Assembly (NCBI GenBank): GCA_041859095.1
Contig: JBHEKY010000020.1
Coordinates: 1-20,707 of the forward strand
Origin: UBA1422 sp041859095
Lineage (GTDB): Bacteria; Bacillota; Clostridia; Peptostreptococcales; Anaerovoracaceae
DNA length: 20,707 bases
Reading direction: 5' to 3'
Of the stretch, positions 15,105 through 20,707 are shown in pieces. Made by a program: the position numbers and the translations under genes. The first letter of the stretch is position 1. Each line of letters opens with the position of its first letter. The notes under the pieces were generated by a model. The model worked only from the letters and a program-made list of their open reading frames with translations. It was not told where the DNA came from and searched no databases.

Positions 15105-15352
15105 TTTTTTCCTCCTGTTTGCTTTTTGTACTTTTTCGCTATTCTCGTACAAGGGGTTCAAATGCCTACTTTTCAACGTGTATCGCTTCTATTTCAGCTA
15201 CGGCTTGCTACATACACGCCTCCGTGCGTTTCCTAATTGGAGGCACAAAGCAAAAGTCGACGAATCCCTTCGCCCCTGTCTGGCAGGGACAATTCTCAGT
15301 GGAAATTACCTGATAGCTCAGCAACTTCCCACTTCTTCGCCTATTCGCAAGC
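15105..15352 (-). promoter_or_regulatory. Structured 5' leader of the ribosomal protein operon
   Basis: From the inferred transcription start (~15352) to the rpsJ ATG, the minus-strand RNA can form several helices. P1 at 15299-15332 has GTGG-GAAGTT facing AATTTC-CAC with an inner CTGA-GCTA-TCAG hairpin. P2 at 15272-15290 is GTCCCTG-CCAGA-CAGGGGC. P3 at 15261-15272 is CGAA-GGGA-TTCG. P4 at 15218-15244 is GCCTCC facing GGAGGC. P5 pairs CGTGTAT (15212-15218) with ATACACG (15177-15183). P6 at 15126-15152 pairs TTGTAC with GTACAA. There is no T-rich terminator, so control would act on translation or RNA stability. I do not recognise a known leader class. Confidence 0.55.
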
Positions 15353-15358
15353 TTTTGT

Positions 15359-15404
15359 AGTATATACCAGTTGATTTTGATATGCAAGTATTTTTTTAAA
15401 AAAA
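15359..15404 (-). promoter_or_regulatory. Main promoter of the rpsJ operon with UP-like element
   Basis: On the minus strand TTGCAT (15382-15387) and TATACT (15359-15364) are separated by exactly 17 nt. The -35 matches the consensus 3/6 and the -10 5/6. Immediately upstream lies an uninterrupted T7A7 tract (15391-15404), where the alpha C-terminal domain would bind, which can offset a weak -35. Transcription would start near 15352. It is the only good promoter seen ahead of the ribosomal genes, in the 414-nt gap between rpsJ and buk. Confidence 0.62.
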
Positions 15405-15421
15405 GATGAGGAATTTTAGAT

Positions 15422-15441
15422 GATTTTTCAGGGTAAAAATC
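15422..15441 (-). terminator. Weak AT-rich hairpin downstream of buk
   Basis: GATTTTT-ACCCTG-AAAAATC is a perfect seven-pair inverted repeat about 80 nt after the buk stop codon, followed some 20 nt later by a T7 run that belongs to the UP-like tract. The stem is AT-rich and the T-run is too far away for a standard terminator, so read-through from buk into the ribosomal operon cannot be excluded. The rest of the spacer (15442-15518) shows no clear signal. Confidence 0.3.
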
Positions 15442-15518
15442 TAGCTTTTCCAACGTGTTTGTTAGCGCATCGCCACACACCGTGCCTTGCGTTTCTTATT
15501 TGACAATTCTCTTCGTAA

Positions 15519-16604
15519 TTACAGAAGGGGAGGTCTTTCATGGCACTTATACATCTTGGCAGGTTCTTGTCCTTGAAGAACACGCAGCACGCCTTCTGCC
15601 ATCGCTTCCATTTCCTGTTCACCAGGCATAATCTCCACATTGGCAATGAAAGATACCCGATCTTTCACCCATCCCGTAAACATGGAGGAATAGGCGGTGC
15701 CCCCGGTCAGAATAATCTGGTCCACCTCTCCGAAGACCTGGGTGGCTAACTGGCCGATGGACTTTGCCACATTGAAAGCCATGGATTCATAGCAAAGCAA
15801 CGCATTCTGGTCACCGGCTGCAATTCTTCCTTCTACTTCGATGGTATTGGATGTGCCAAGCAACCCATATAACCCGGCACCTTTCCCTTGCATTGCATCG
15901 TAAGCCTGGCTCCTGTTCAATTCTTGATCAAATATATATTGAATTAGTTTTCGGGCAGGAATAAGCCCTGCTCGTTCCGGGCCAAAGGAACCTTCATCGT
16001 CAGAAATCATATCAACAATACATCCGTGATGATGTAAGGAGACCGTAATCCCGCTTCCCAAATGGGCAACGATGATGGTCGATGTGCCATAAGGTTTGTC
16101 ATGCTCCTCTGCCCACTTCCTTGCAACCGCGCGCATGTTAAGCACATGCCCGACACTGCTTCGCTCCACGCCAGGCAAACCAGTGAGTCTAGTAAGCGCC
16201 CACATTTCGTCAACAGACACCGGGTCAAACACAAATGCCTCAGCACCGGCTTTGCTAGCCAGGAAGTCTGCTAGAAATGCGCCGAGATTTGATGCGTGAT
16301 ATTTGGGGCTGTTTTGCAAGTCTTTTTTCATCGCATCATTCACTCGGTATGCACCAGATGAGACCGGTTTCATGAATCCGCCTCTGCCTACTACAGCGGA
16401 AATATGATCCAACATGATTCCCTGGTTTGCCAATTCTTTGAGAATGGCATTTTTGCGATATTCAATTTGCTCCTCAAAGTTGTGGAGGGTTTCTACCTCC
16501 GATTCTTTGTGGATAAGGTTCACCGACATCATGTTCTTGTGGTTGTCGAATAATGATATCTTGGTTGAATACGAACCTGGATTGACAACAAGAATCTTGG
16601 GCAT
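15519..16604 (-). CDS. buk: Butyrate kinase homologue (acetokinase family)
   Basis: This 361-residue cytosolic enzyme belongs to the ASKHA acetate/butyrate kinase family, which interconverts acyl phosphate plus ADP with the acid plus ATP. Seen are the phosphate-1 motif LVVNPGSYSTKISLFD (residues 4-19), SAVVGRGGFM (69-78), FDPVSVDEMW, VAHLGSGITVSLHHHG, DDEGSFGPERAG, and ILTGGTAYSSMF near the C-terminus. Length and order fit Buk better than acetate kinase (~400 residues). The phosphotransbutyrylase gene ptb, its usual partner, is not adjacent. Branched-chain or other acyl substrates are possible. An AAGGAGGAG site precedes the ATG. Confidence 0.88.
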   Translation of the reverse strand: MPKILVVNPGSYSTKISLFDNHKNMMSVNLIHKESEVETLHNFEEQIEYRKNAILKELANQGIMLDHISAVVGRGGFMKPVSSGAYRVNDAMKKDLQNSPKYHASNLGAFLADFLASKAGAEAFVFDPVSVDEMWALTRLTGLPGVERSSVGHVLNMRAVARKWAEEHDKPYGTSTIIVAHLGSGITVSLHHHGCIVDMISDDEGSFGPERAGLIPARKLIQYIFDQELNRSQAYDAMQGKGAGLYGLLGTSNTIEVEGRIAAGDQNALLCYESMAFNVAKSIGQLATQVFGEVDQIILTGGTAYSSMFTGWVKDRVSFIANVEIMPGEQEMEAMAEGVLRVLQGQEPAKMYKCHERPPLL

Positions 16605-16633
16605 ATTGATTGGCTCCTCCTTCGATATAAGAA

Positions 16634-16658
16634 AAGTCCGGGTTAAAAACCCAGACTT
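16634..16658 (-). terminator. Intrinsic terminator overlapping the LUD gene stop codon
   Basis: In minus-strand RNA, AAGUCUGGGUU and AACCCGGACUU form an 11-pair stem (one G-U) around a UUU loop, followed by UUUUCUU. The G-U pair would be a C-A mismatch on the other strand, so the element is oriented for minus-strand transcripts. The TAA stop of the LUD gene (16643-16645) lies inside the hairpin, so translating ribosomes would cover it. It may terminate or attenuate transcription into buk. Confidence 0.68.
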
Positions 16659-17281
16659 TCATTGACTAAAATCACATGGATTCGATCCGGTTTGTTGCAA
16701 AACCGGGTTACGACTGTCATGGAGCAGATGGTTTGTCCTGGAATCAGGCAGTCTGCGCATTTCCCGGTTTTGGCGCAAGGTGTCTTTTTCTCTAATCGGA
16801 TGGCATTTGCAACACAGGCTGTGGTTTTAATTCGCGCAATGGCTGCTTCTTCATCCTGTGCAATTTTGTTGGCACCAGCCACTACTATGACTTTTCCGGG
16901 GCCAAAGCACAGTGCGGCAACTCGGTTGCCTGTGCCATCAATGTTAACCAACTCACCGTCCAGAGTAATGGCATTGGTACTGGTGAGAAAAACGTCGGCA
17001 GAAAGCGCATTGATTCGTGCTGCATTTGCTTCGGCAGGATTTTTGAAAGACATTGGATCAAGGACCCTGGCATTGATCAGTGGCAGTTTGTCTTTGACTT
17101 CAATTTCTTCCAGGGTCAGGGAACCACCCCATGAAACCAACGCACCGTCTGGAATCAAAGACAAGAGTTTTTCTGATGCCTCTCGGGCATTCTCACAATA
17201 ATATCCTGTCATTCCCCTTTTCCCAAGATTTTTGATGATTTCTTGTATTTGTATTTGATTAGCTTTTGTGTTAAATGTCAT
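16643..17281 (-). CDS. LUD-domain protein (LutC/YkgG-like, DUF162)
   Basis: This 212-residue protein is a stand-alone LUD domain, related to LutC and to the C-terminal part of LutB in lactate oxidation. Family motifs are VSWGGSLTLEEIEVKD (49-64), FLTSTNAITLDGELVNIDGTGNRVA (98-122, given here only by its ends FLTSTNAI and TGNRVA) and a cysteine cluster C169, C175, C178, C186. No LutA or LutB gene is nearby, so a role in lactate use is not supported. The start at 17281 has GGGAGGG 5 nt upstream. A start at 17341 would overlap the previous gene by 47 nt and adds no conserved residues. Confidence 0.85.
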   Translation of the reverse strand: MTFNTKANQIQIQEIIKNLGKRGMTGYYCENAREASEKLLSLIPDGALVSWGGSLTLEEIEVKDKLPLINARVLDPMSFKNPAEANAARINALSADVFLTSTNAITLDGELVNIDGTGNRVAALCFGPGKVIVVAGANKIAQDEEAAIARIKTTACVANAIRLEKKTPCAKTGKCADCLIPGQTICSMTVVTRFCNKPDRIHVILVNESLGF

Positions 17282-17294
17282 CGTAACCCTCCCG

Positions 17295-18110
17295 TTAAAT
17301 AGCTTTTGCAGCTGTTTCTTCTGCTGACTTGTTTTGGACAAAACCCTCCACGATGGAGGCCAATCTCACCGGTCCCGGTCGCTTGATGCCGGCACCATGC
17401 TGGTCTTTGTAATAAACACCGCCAAAGCCCAAATCGAAAAACACCTGTCCAATTCCTTTCTCAAAAAACCATTCACCAGCTGTCAGCATCTCTTCTTCGC
17501 TAAGGATGCTCAAACCACTTAGTATCTCGGCTTGCCTTCTGCCCGTGAGAAGACCTTTGATTTGCCCCAGAATTGGTGTGGCCTTGGTCACGTTCTCCTC
17601 AGAATCAGAGAAGACCAGAATGGGAATGTAAGAAAAAGTAGCAACTATATATTCTATGACTTCGACCGAAAAACGAGTCTCTAGGAGGATGCAGTCTGCA
17701 GATGAAATGCGACTTGCCGCTTTCTCCATCATTTCTTTTGTCATATGGGCAAACACTTCTGCATTCTGGAATTCCATTTCCGGCTGATCCAGCAGATTCA
17801 GAATTTCATGCCTTGCCGCTGTATCCGCCTCATCAATTAAATGGAAATGCGCCACACCCACACCGTTTTTCTCAAGGTGTGTCTTCATCGCCAGGCCAGC
17901 AAAGTCATTCCCCGCTACACTGATGAATTCAATATCAAAATCTCTGCTTGCAAGCGTTAATGCCAAATCCCAAGCGCGACCACTGCATTTGATTGAAATA
18001 GTCCCCGGGTTTTCGGGACCGAATTGAAGTTGGCCCAAAGGTCGGTTTGCGATGGCAAGCTCTGCCCCTCCAATGAGGACAATATTTGGTCTCTTGTTAC
18101 TGGTGATCAT
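17295..18110 (-). CDS. Degenerate PfkB-family (ribokinase-fold) protein
   Basis: This 271-residue protein resembles PfkB sugar/nucleoside kinases such as pseudouridine kinase. IVLIGGAELAIANRPLGQLQ and SVAGNDFAGLAMKTHLEKNG (residues 64-83) fit the N-terminal half, KGLLTGRRQAEILSG the middle and VFFDLGFGGVYYKD the nucleotide-binding part. The substrate-side GG-x-x-x-N motif is replaced by SGRAWDLA. The catalytic GAGD block appears as VRLASIVEGF, with Ala where the catalytic Asp is expected. The protein stops at SAEETAAKAI, about one helix short. Frame, binding site and operon placement are intact, so a non-catalytic or repurposed protein is as likely as a decaying gene. Confidence 0.72.
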   Translation of the reverse strand: MITSNKRPNIVLIGGAELAIANRPLGQLQFGPENPGTISIKCSGRAWDLALTLASRDFDIEFISVAGNDFAGLAMKTHLEKNGVGVAHFHLIDEADTAARHEILNLLDQPEMEFQNAEVFAHMTKEMMEKAASRISSADCILLETRFSVEVIEYIVATFSYIPILVFSDSEENVTKATPILGQIKGLLTGRRQAEILSGLSILSEEEMLTAGEWFFEKGIGQVFFDLGFGGVYYKDQHGAGIKRPGPVRLASIVEGFVQNKSAEETAAKAI

Positions 18111-18140
18111 AATGGGAGTACTCCTTCTATTTAATATCGG

Positions 18141-19805
18141 CTAATCTACAAAAACGCTACCACCGATGAACTCACGGAGGATGGACGTGTTGCTGATGAC
18201 AGAATCATCTTCTACAATGTTAAAAAATTTTAGAAATCGTAGCATTCTTGCGGCCTCACTATATTCCGGTTCTTCTTGTGTGATAGCTGCCAATAATGGT
18301 TCCGCGTATTTTTTGAGGACTGCTAATTCATAGATATACACTGAATTAAAAAACACATCTGCCTGGCTATTGTATGGAAATATGTTTTTATCTTCCCCAG
18401 TCCGTACTTTAAGCCACTCCTTAATGGTTACCTTCGCGGATTTTCCACGGTATTGATGGTCCCTAACAAGTCGACGCAGCATTCTAGAGTCCGTGGTGGG
18501 AATCCTGTTGTGGTCATCGATATTCAATTGTGTCAAAGGGCTGATATAGATTCGGAATTTTTCTTCCTCAGGGACAAAGGGAGTCAGCGCAGGATTCAAC
18601 GCATGAATCCCCTCAATGATGATGGGATCGCCCGGCGCTAAAACAGTCTTTCGCTGCCCGAACTTTTTTTGGCCAGCTAGAAAGTCAAAGGTAGGCAAGT
18701 CGGCTTCTTTGCCAGCCAACAGATCATTCATGTCCTGGTTGAACAAGTTTACGTCCAACGCATCCAGGTCTTCATAATTGGGTTGTCCGAACTCATCCAA
18801 AGGAGTCTGCGTCCGCTCAACAAAATAATCGTCTGTACCCAGATACAAGGGATGTAGTCCCCTTACCTGCAGTTGTATCCGAAGTTTTCGGGCAAACGTC
18901 GTCTTGCCTGAAGAAGACGGCCCAGAGATAAGAATAATACGCTTCCCTTCCTTGGCGACCTGATACGCCACCTCCACCACCCGCTTTTCATGCAACGCTT
19001 CAGAAAGTTGAATCATTTCCTTGATTTCATTAGAATTGATTTTTTCATTGAGGTCGCACACATAGGATACCCCTAGGAGATCCTGCCAACGACTGGCCTC
19101 AGCGAAAGCCTCAGACATATTTTTGTCATCAACATAAGGGGGCATACGGTCAGGCGCTGCTGCCTGTGGGAAACGCAGCAAAACACCCTTTCTATACTTT
19201 CGGATATCATAGAGGGGAATATATCTGGTGGAGGGAACCATGGTTCCGTAATAAAAATCTTTGAAGTCGCCCAAAGAATAAAATTTCACTTGTTCCAACT
19301 GGGGAGATGCTTCCAGAATCCTGAGCTTTTCCTGCATATTCCGTTCAATCAAAAGGGACTTCGCTTGTTCTCTGCTGACAACGTGTCTCTCCAGAGGTAA
19401 ATCCATTTTTACCAGTTGATCCATTCGTTTACGTATGACATTAAGCTGCCTTTCGGTGATGGGGCAACTGGTTTTAATTTCTGTAAAAACCCCTTTATTT
19501 AAAGAGTGTTCAATCTGAACCGGCACTTTGCCCAACACGTCCTGCACAGCTTTGATATATAATAATGAAACGCTGTTCTGATAAATCAACTCCGCCGACC
19601 GGTTCCGAAGATCTAACAGTTCAACTACACTATTTTCATGAATCGATTCTGTCAACCGTTCAACTACATTGTCTCTTTTGGCGGCAAAAACCGGGTACGG
19701 CAATTCGTCAGCAACTTGAAGTGCCAACATTTCATAGGTTGCGCCATTTTGAATTTCGATGGGAAATGGTGTGGCGTCCGGACCTAGTTTCAGAAGAATC
19801 TGCAT
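18141..19805 (-). CDS. Nucleoside (uridine) kinase with N-terminal TGS and ThrRS-like domains
   Basis: This 554-residue protein has a TGS-like ubiquitin fold (about 1-65), then a region resembling the second additional (editing) domain of threonyl-tRNA synthetase with LGDFKDFYYGTMVPST (178-193), and a C-terminal uridine kinase/phosphoribulokinase domain. The kinase has P-loop GPSSSGKT (295-302), TDDYF (324-328), IIEGIHALNP (396-405) and TDSRMLRRLVRD (438-449). The Cys and His zinc ligands of ThrRS in the LGDF motif are replaced by Tyr and Met, so tRNA editing is unlikely. The start at 19805 has GGAGGTG 5 nt upstream. This architecture is known in Firmicutes, but the physiological substrate is uncertain. 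Confidence 0.88.
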   Translation of the reverse strand: MQILLKLGPDATPFPIEIQNGATYEMLALQVADELPYPVFAAKRDNVVERLTESIHENSVVELLDLRNRSAELIYQNSVSLLYIKAVQDVLGKVPVQIEHSLNKGVFTEIKTSCPITERQLNVIRKRMDQLVKMDLPLERHVVSREQAKSLLIERNMQEKLRILEASPQLEQVKFYSLGDFKDFYYGTMVPSTRYIPLYDIRKYRKGVLLRFPQAAAPDRMPPYVDDKNMSEAFAEASRWQDLLGVSYVCDLNEKINSNEIKEMIQLSEALHEKRVVEVAYQVAKEGKRIILISGPSSSGKTTFARKLRIQLQVRGLHPLYLGTDDYFVERTQTPLDEFGQPNYEDLDALDVNLFNQDMNDLLAGKEADLPTFDFLAGQKKFGQRKTVLAPGDPIIIEGIHALNPALTPFVPEEEKFRIYISPLTQLNIDDHNRIPTTDSRMLRRLVRDHQYRGKSAKVTIKEWLKVRTGEDKNIFPYNSQADVFFNSVYIYELAVLKKYAEPLLAAITQEEPEYSEAARMLRFLKFFNIVEDDSVISNTSILREFIGGSVFVD

Positions 19806-19828
19806 AAATACACCTCCAAATAAACATA

Positions 19829-19857
19829 AGTATACCATAGGGAAAAAGGCGGCACAA
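19829..19857 (-). promoter_or_regulatory. Candidate promoter of the uridine kinase-LUD-buk cluster
   Basis: On the minus strand TATACT (19829-19834, 5/6) lies 17 nt downstream of TTGTGC (19852-19857, 3/6), 24 nt before the kinase start codon. The -35 box sits inside the preceding terminator stem. It is the only plausible promoter in the 96-nt spacer. Confidence 0.45.
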
Positions 19858-19876
19858 CCGAAGTTGTCCGCCCTTT
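19843..19876 (-). terminator. Strong intrinsic terminator after the YdbC-like gene
   Basis: Minus-strand RNA forms GGCGG-ACAAC around a UUCG tetraloop closed by C-G, then GUUGU, one bulged G, and CCGCC, with flanking AAAG and UUUUU. This is a textbook Rho-independent terminator 26 nt after the stop codon of the upstream gene. Confidence 0.9.
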
Positions 19877-19901
19877 GCGACTCTTTCCTTACAATTCTTA
19901 C

Positions 19902-20144
19902 CTAGATTTCTCTATCACCAAGCAACTCTATGACTCTTTTCATTTCTGCATTGTGCAGAGTTACACCTCTGGACATATGCTCGTGCTCTGGATCCCAATC
20001 ACGAATATCGTATTTGGGAATCCCTTCGTTCCAGGCAACAACATTTAGTTCTTTGTTCCAACCGGTGGGAAATGCTGTGATCACGCCAATATGCTCCTTG
20101 ATTTCGTAGACTACTTCCAATTTTTCTCTTTCGCTTGCTGACAT
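19902..20144 (-). CDS. PC4/YdbC-type single-stranded nucleic-acid-binding protein
   Basis: This 80-residue protein matches the bacterial YdbC branch of the PC4 (transcriptional coactivator p15) family, small dimers that bind single-stranded DNA. The diagnostic part is GWNKELNVVAWNEGIPKYDI (28-47) followed by DWDPEHEHMSRGVTL. Its cellular role in bacteria is not settled. The start at 20144 has GAGGAG 6 nt upstream. A GTG at 20180 would add 12 residues by translating that site. It is a single-gene unit with its own consensus promoter and a strong terminator. Confidence 0.85.
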   Translation of the reverse strand: MSASEREKLEVVYEIKEHIGVITAFPTGWNKELNVVAWNEGIPKYDIRDWDPEHEHMSRGVTLHNAEMKRVIELLGDREI

Positions 20145-20197
20145 TTGGTACTCCTCTCTGAATGCATGTGATATCGACACCCCCTTTGGTTTTTCAT

Positions 20198-20226
20198 ATT
20201 ATACCTTTTATGGTAATATTTGTCAA
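20198..20226 (-). promoter_or_regulatory. Perfect consensus sigma-A promoter of the YdbC-like gene
   Basis: TTGACA (20221-20226) and TATAAT (20198-20203) on the minus strand are exactly 17 nt apart, matching all 12 consensus bases. Transcription would begin near 20191, giving a ~47-nt leader. Confidence 0.9.
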
Positions 20227-20237
20227 TTACGAAATTG
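20224..20237. promoter_or_regulatory. Possible operator in the divergent promoter region
   Basis: CAATT-ACGA-AATTG is a perfect five-base inverted repeat that overlaps the -35 box of the YdbC-like gene and lies 21 nt from the -35 of the divergent transporter. It could bind a dimeric regulator, but a short AT-rich repeat like this can occur by chance. Confidence 0.25.
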
Positions 20238-20257
20238 CGCCCTCTCGCGGAAGTTCA

Positions 20258-20286
20258 TTGCAACACATCTTATTTTATTATATGAT
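20258..20286 (+). promoter_or_regulatory. Promoter of the divergent transporter gene
   Basis: TTGCAA (20258-20263, 4/6) and TATGAT (20281-20286, 5/6) are separated by 17 nt. Transcription would start near 20293, about 25 nt before the inferred start codon. Confidence 0.65.
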
Positions 20287-20317
20287 ATCGCTATATATTT
20301 GAATGGAGGTGTTTCTC

Positions 20318-20707
20318 ATTAGTAAAAGAAAAATGTTGCTCAAGAAATGGGCTTTTGGGATTTGTGACGTGTATGGCGGAGGTTCCTTTAACATCGTCAA
20401 TTTTCTCTATCCTGGCTTTCTTGCCATGGCCGTTGGCCTATCCCCCTACTGGATTAGCGTCATTATGCTGGTAGCTAGAGTCTGGGATGCTATCACTGAT
20501 CCAATTCTGGGCAAAATTTCAGACATGACCAGCAGCCGTTTTGGAAAACGTCGCATCTATCTGATTATCGCATCGCCCCTTGTCATTATTTCTTTCATCC
20601 TGATGTTTTATCCGTATGCGTTTGACAGCACGATGCTTCGTGTTTTAAGTGCTTTGGGCTCATATCTAATCTTTTGTACCGTTCAAACCATGATTATGAT
20701 TCCCTAT
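20318..20707 (+). CDS. GPH-family (MelB-like) sugar/cation symporter, partial, ATT start
   Basis: The visible 130 residues are the N-terminal part of an MFS_2 glycoside-pentoside-hexuronide:cation symporter in the cytoplasmic membrane. The loop between helices two and three carries the family signature VWDAITDPILGKISDM and SRFGKRRIYLI, which includes the Asp residues used for cation binding in MelB. About four hydrophobic segments are present before the window ends. GGAGGTG (20305-20311) points to ATT at 20318, 8 nt downstream. An in-frame ATG at 20303 has no binding site, and ATG 20333 is 23 nt away. The substrate cannot be told from this fragment. Confidence 0.85.
   Translation, partial: MSKRKMLLKKWAFGICDVYGGGSFNIVNFLYPGFLAMAVGLSPYWISVIMLVARVWDAITDPILGKISDMTSSRFGKRRIYLIIASPLVIISFILMFYPYAFDSTMLRVLSALGSYLIFCTVQTMIMIPY

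Noticed and set aside
15105..15176. Longer rpsJ start with 24 extra residues
   Set aside because: It reads through the ribosome binding site and the P6 leader hairpin, and S10 begins at MSELQKIRIKLK.
15208..15480. A 90-codon minus-strand ORF across the rpsJ promoter and leader
   Set aside because: It starts at a GTG without a binding site, spans the inferred promoter and resembles no protein I know. The leader structure explains the region better.
17282..17341. LUD-domain protein starting at 17341
   Set aside because: It would overlap the PfkB-like gene by 47 nt; GGGAGGG sits 5 nt before ATG 17281.
18111..18124. Palindrome GGAGTACTCC at 18115-18124 at the binding site of the PfkB-like gene, as a regulator site
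   Set aside because: It is a ten-base palindrome formed around the Shine-Dalgarno sequence; chance is a sufficient explanation without further evidence.
20145..20180. GTG start for the YdbC-like protein
   Set aside because: The extension would translate the GAGGAG site, and family members start close to the ATG at 20144.

Overview
The window reads as chromosomal DNA of a low-to-mid-GC Firmicute of class Clostridia. The reasons are strong AGGAGG-type ribosome binding sites before almost every gene, TTGACA/TATAAT promoters, the fused S10-spc-alpha ribosomal protein order with secY, adk, map, infA, rpmJ and rpsD inside it, an adenylate kinase with a four-cysteine zinc lid, and a butyrate kinase homologue. 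I cannot name a genus from sequence alone.

Positions 1-15104, all on the minus strand, hold one nearly uninterrupted ribosomal protein operon. In transcription order (right to left) it runs rpsJ, rplC, rplD, rplW, rplB, rpsS, rplV, rpsC, rplP, rpmC, rpsQ, rplN, rplX, rplE, rpsN, rpsH, rplF, rplR, rpsE, rpmD, rplO, secY, adk, map, infA, rpmJ, rpsM, rpsK, rpsD, rpoA and rplQ, which is cut by the window edge. Most spacers only hold a ribosome binding site. Three junctions overlap as TAATG. rpsC carries an unusual ~96-residue Arg/Asp/Gly-rich tail. The operon is preceded by a good promoter with an A/T-tract upstream element (about 15359-15404) and a ~250-nt leader that can fold into at least six helices.

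Positions 15519-19805, also minus strand, hold an accessory metabolic cluster. In transcription order it is a TGS/ThrRS-like/uridine kinase fusion protein, a degenerate PfkB-family (ribokinase-fold) protein, a LUD-domain (LutC/YkgG-type) protein, an intrinsic terminator overlapping the LUD stop codon, and a butyrate kinase homologue without its usual ptb partner.

Positions 19843-20707 hold a small PC4/YdbC-type single-stranded DNA-binding protein with a perfect consensus promoter and its own UUCG-capped terminator. Divergently transcribed from it is the start of a GPH-family (MelB-like) sugar/cation symporter that runs off the window and appears to begin with ATT.

Most of the window is conserved core genome. 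The parts most worth a second look are the rpsJ leader, the rpsC tail, and the uridine kinase-PfkB-LUD-Buk cluster with its catalytically degenerate member. I did not find CRISPR arrays, insertion sequences, tRNAs, rRNAs or phage genes.
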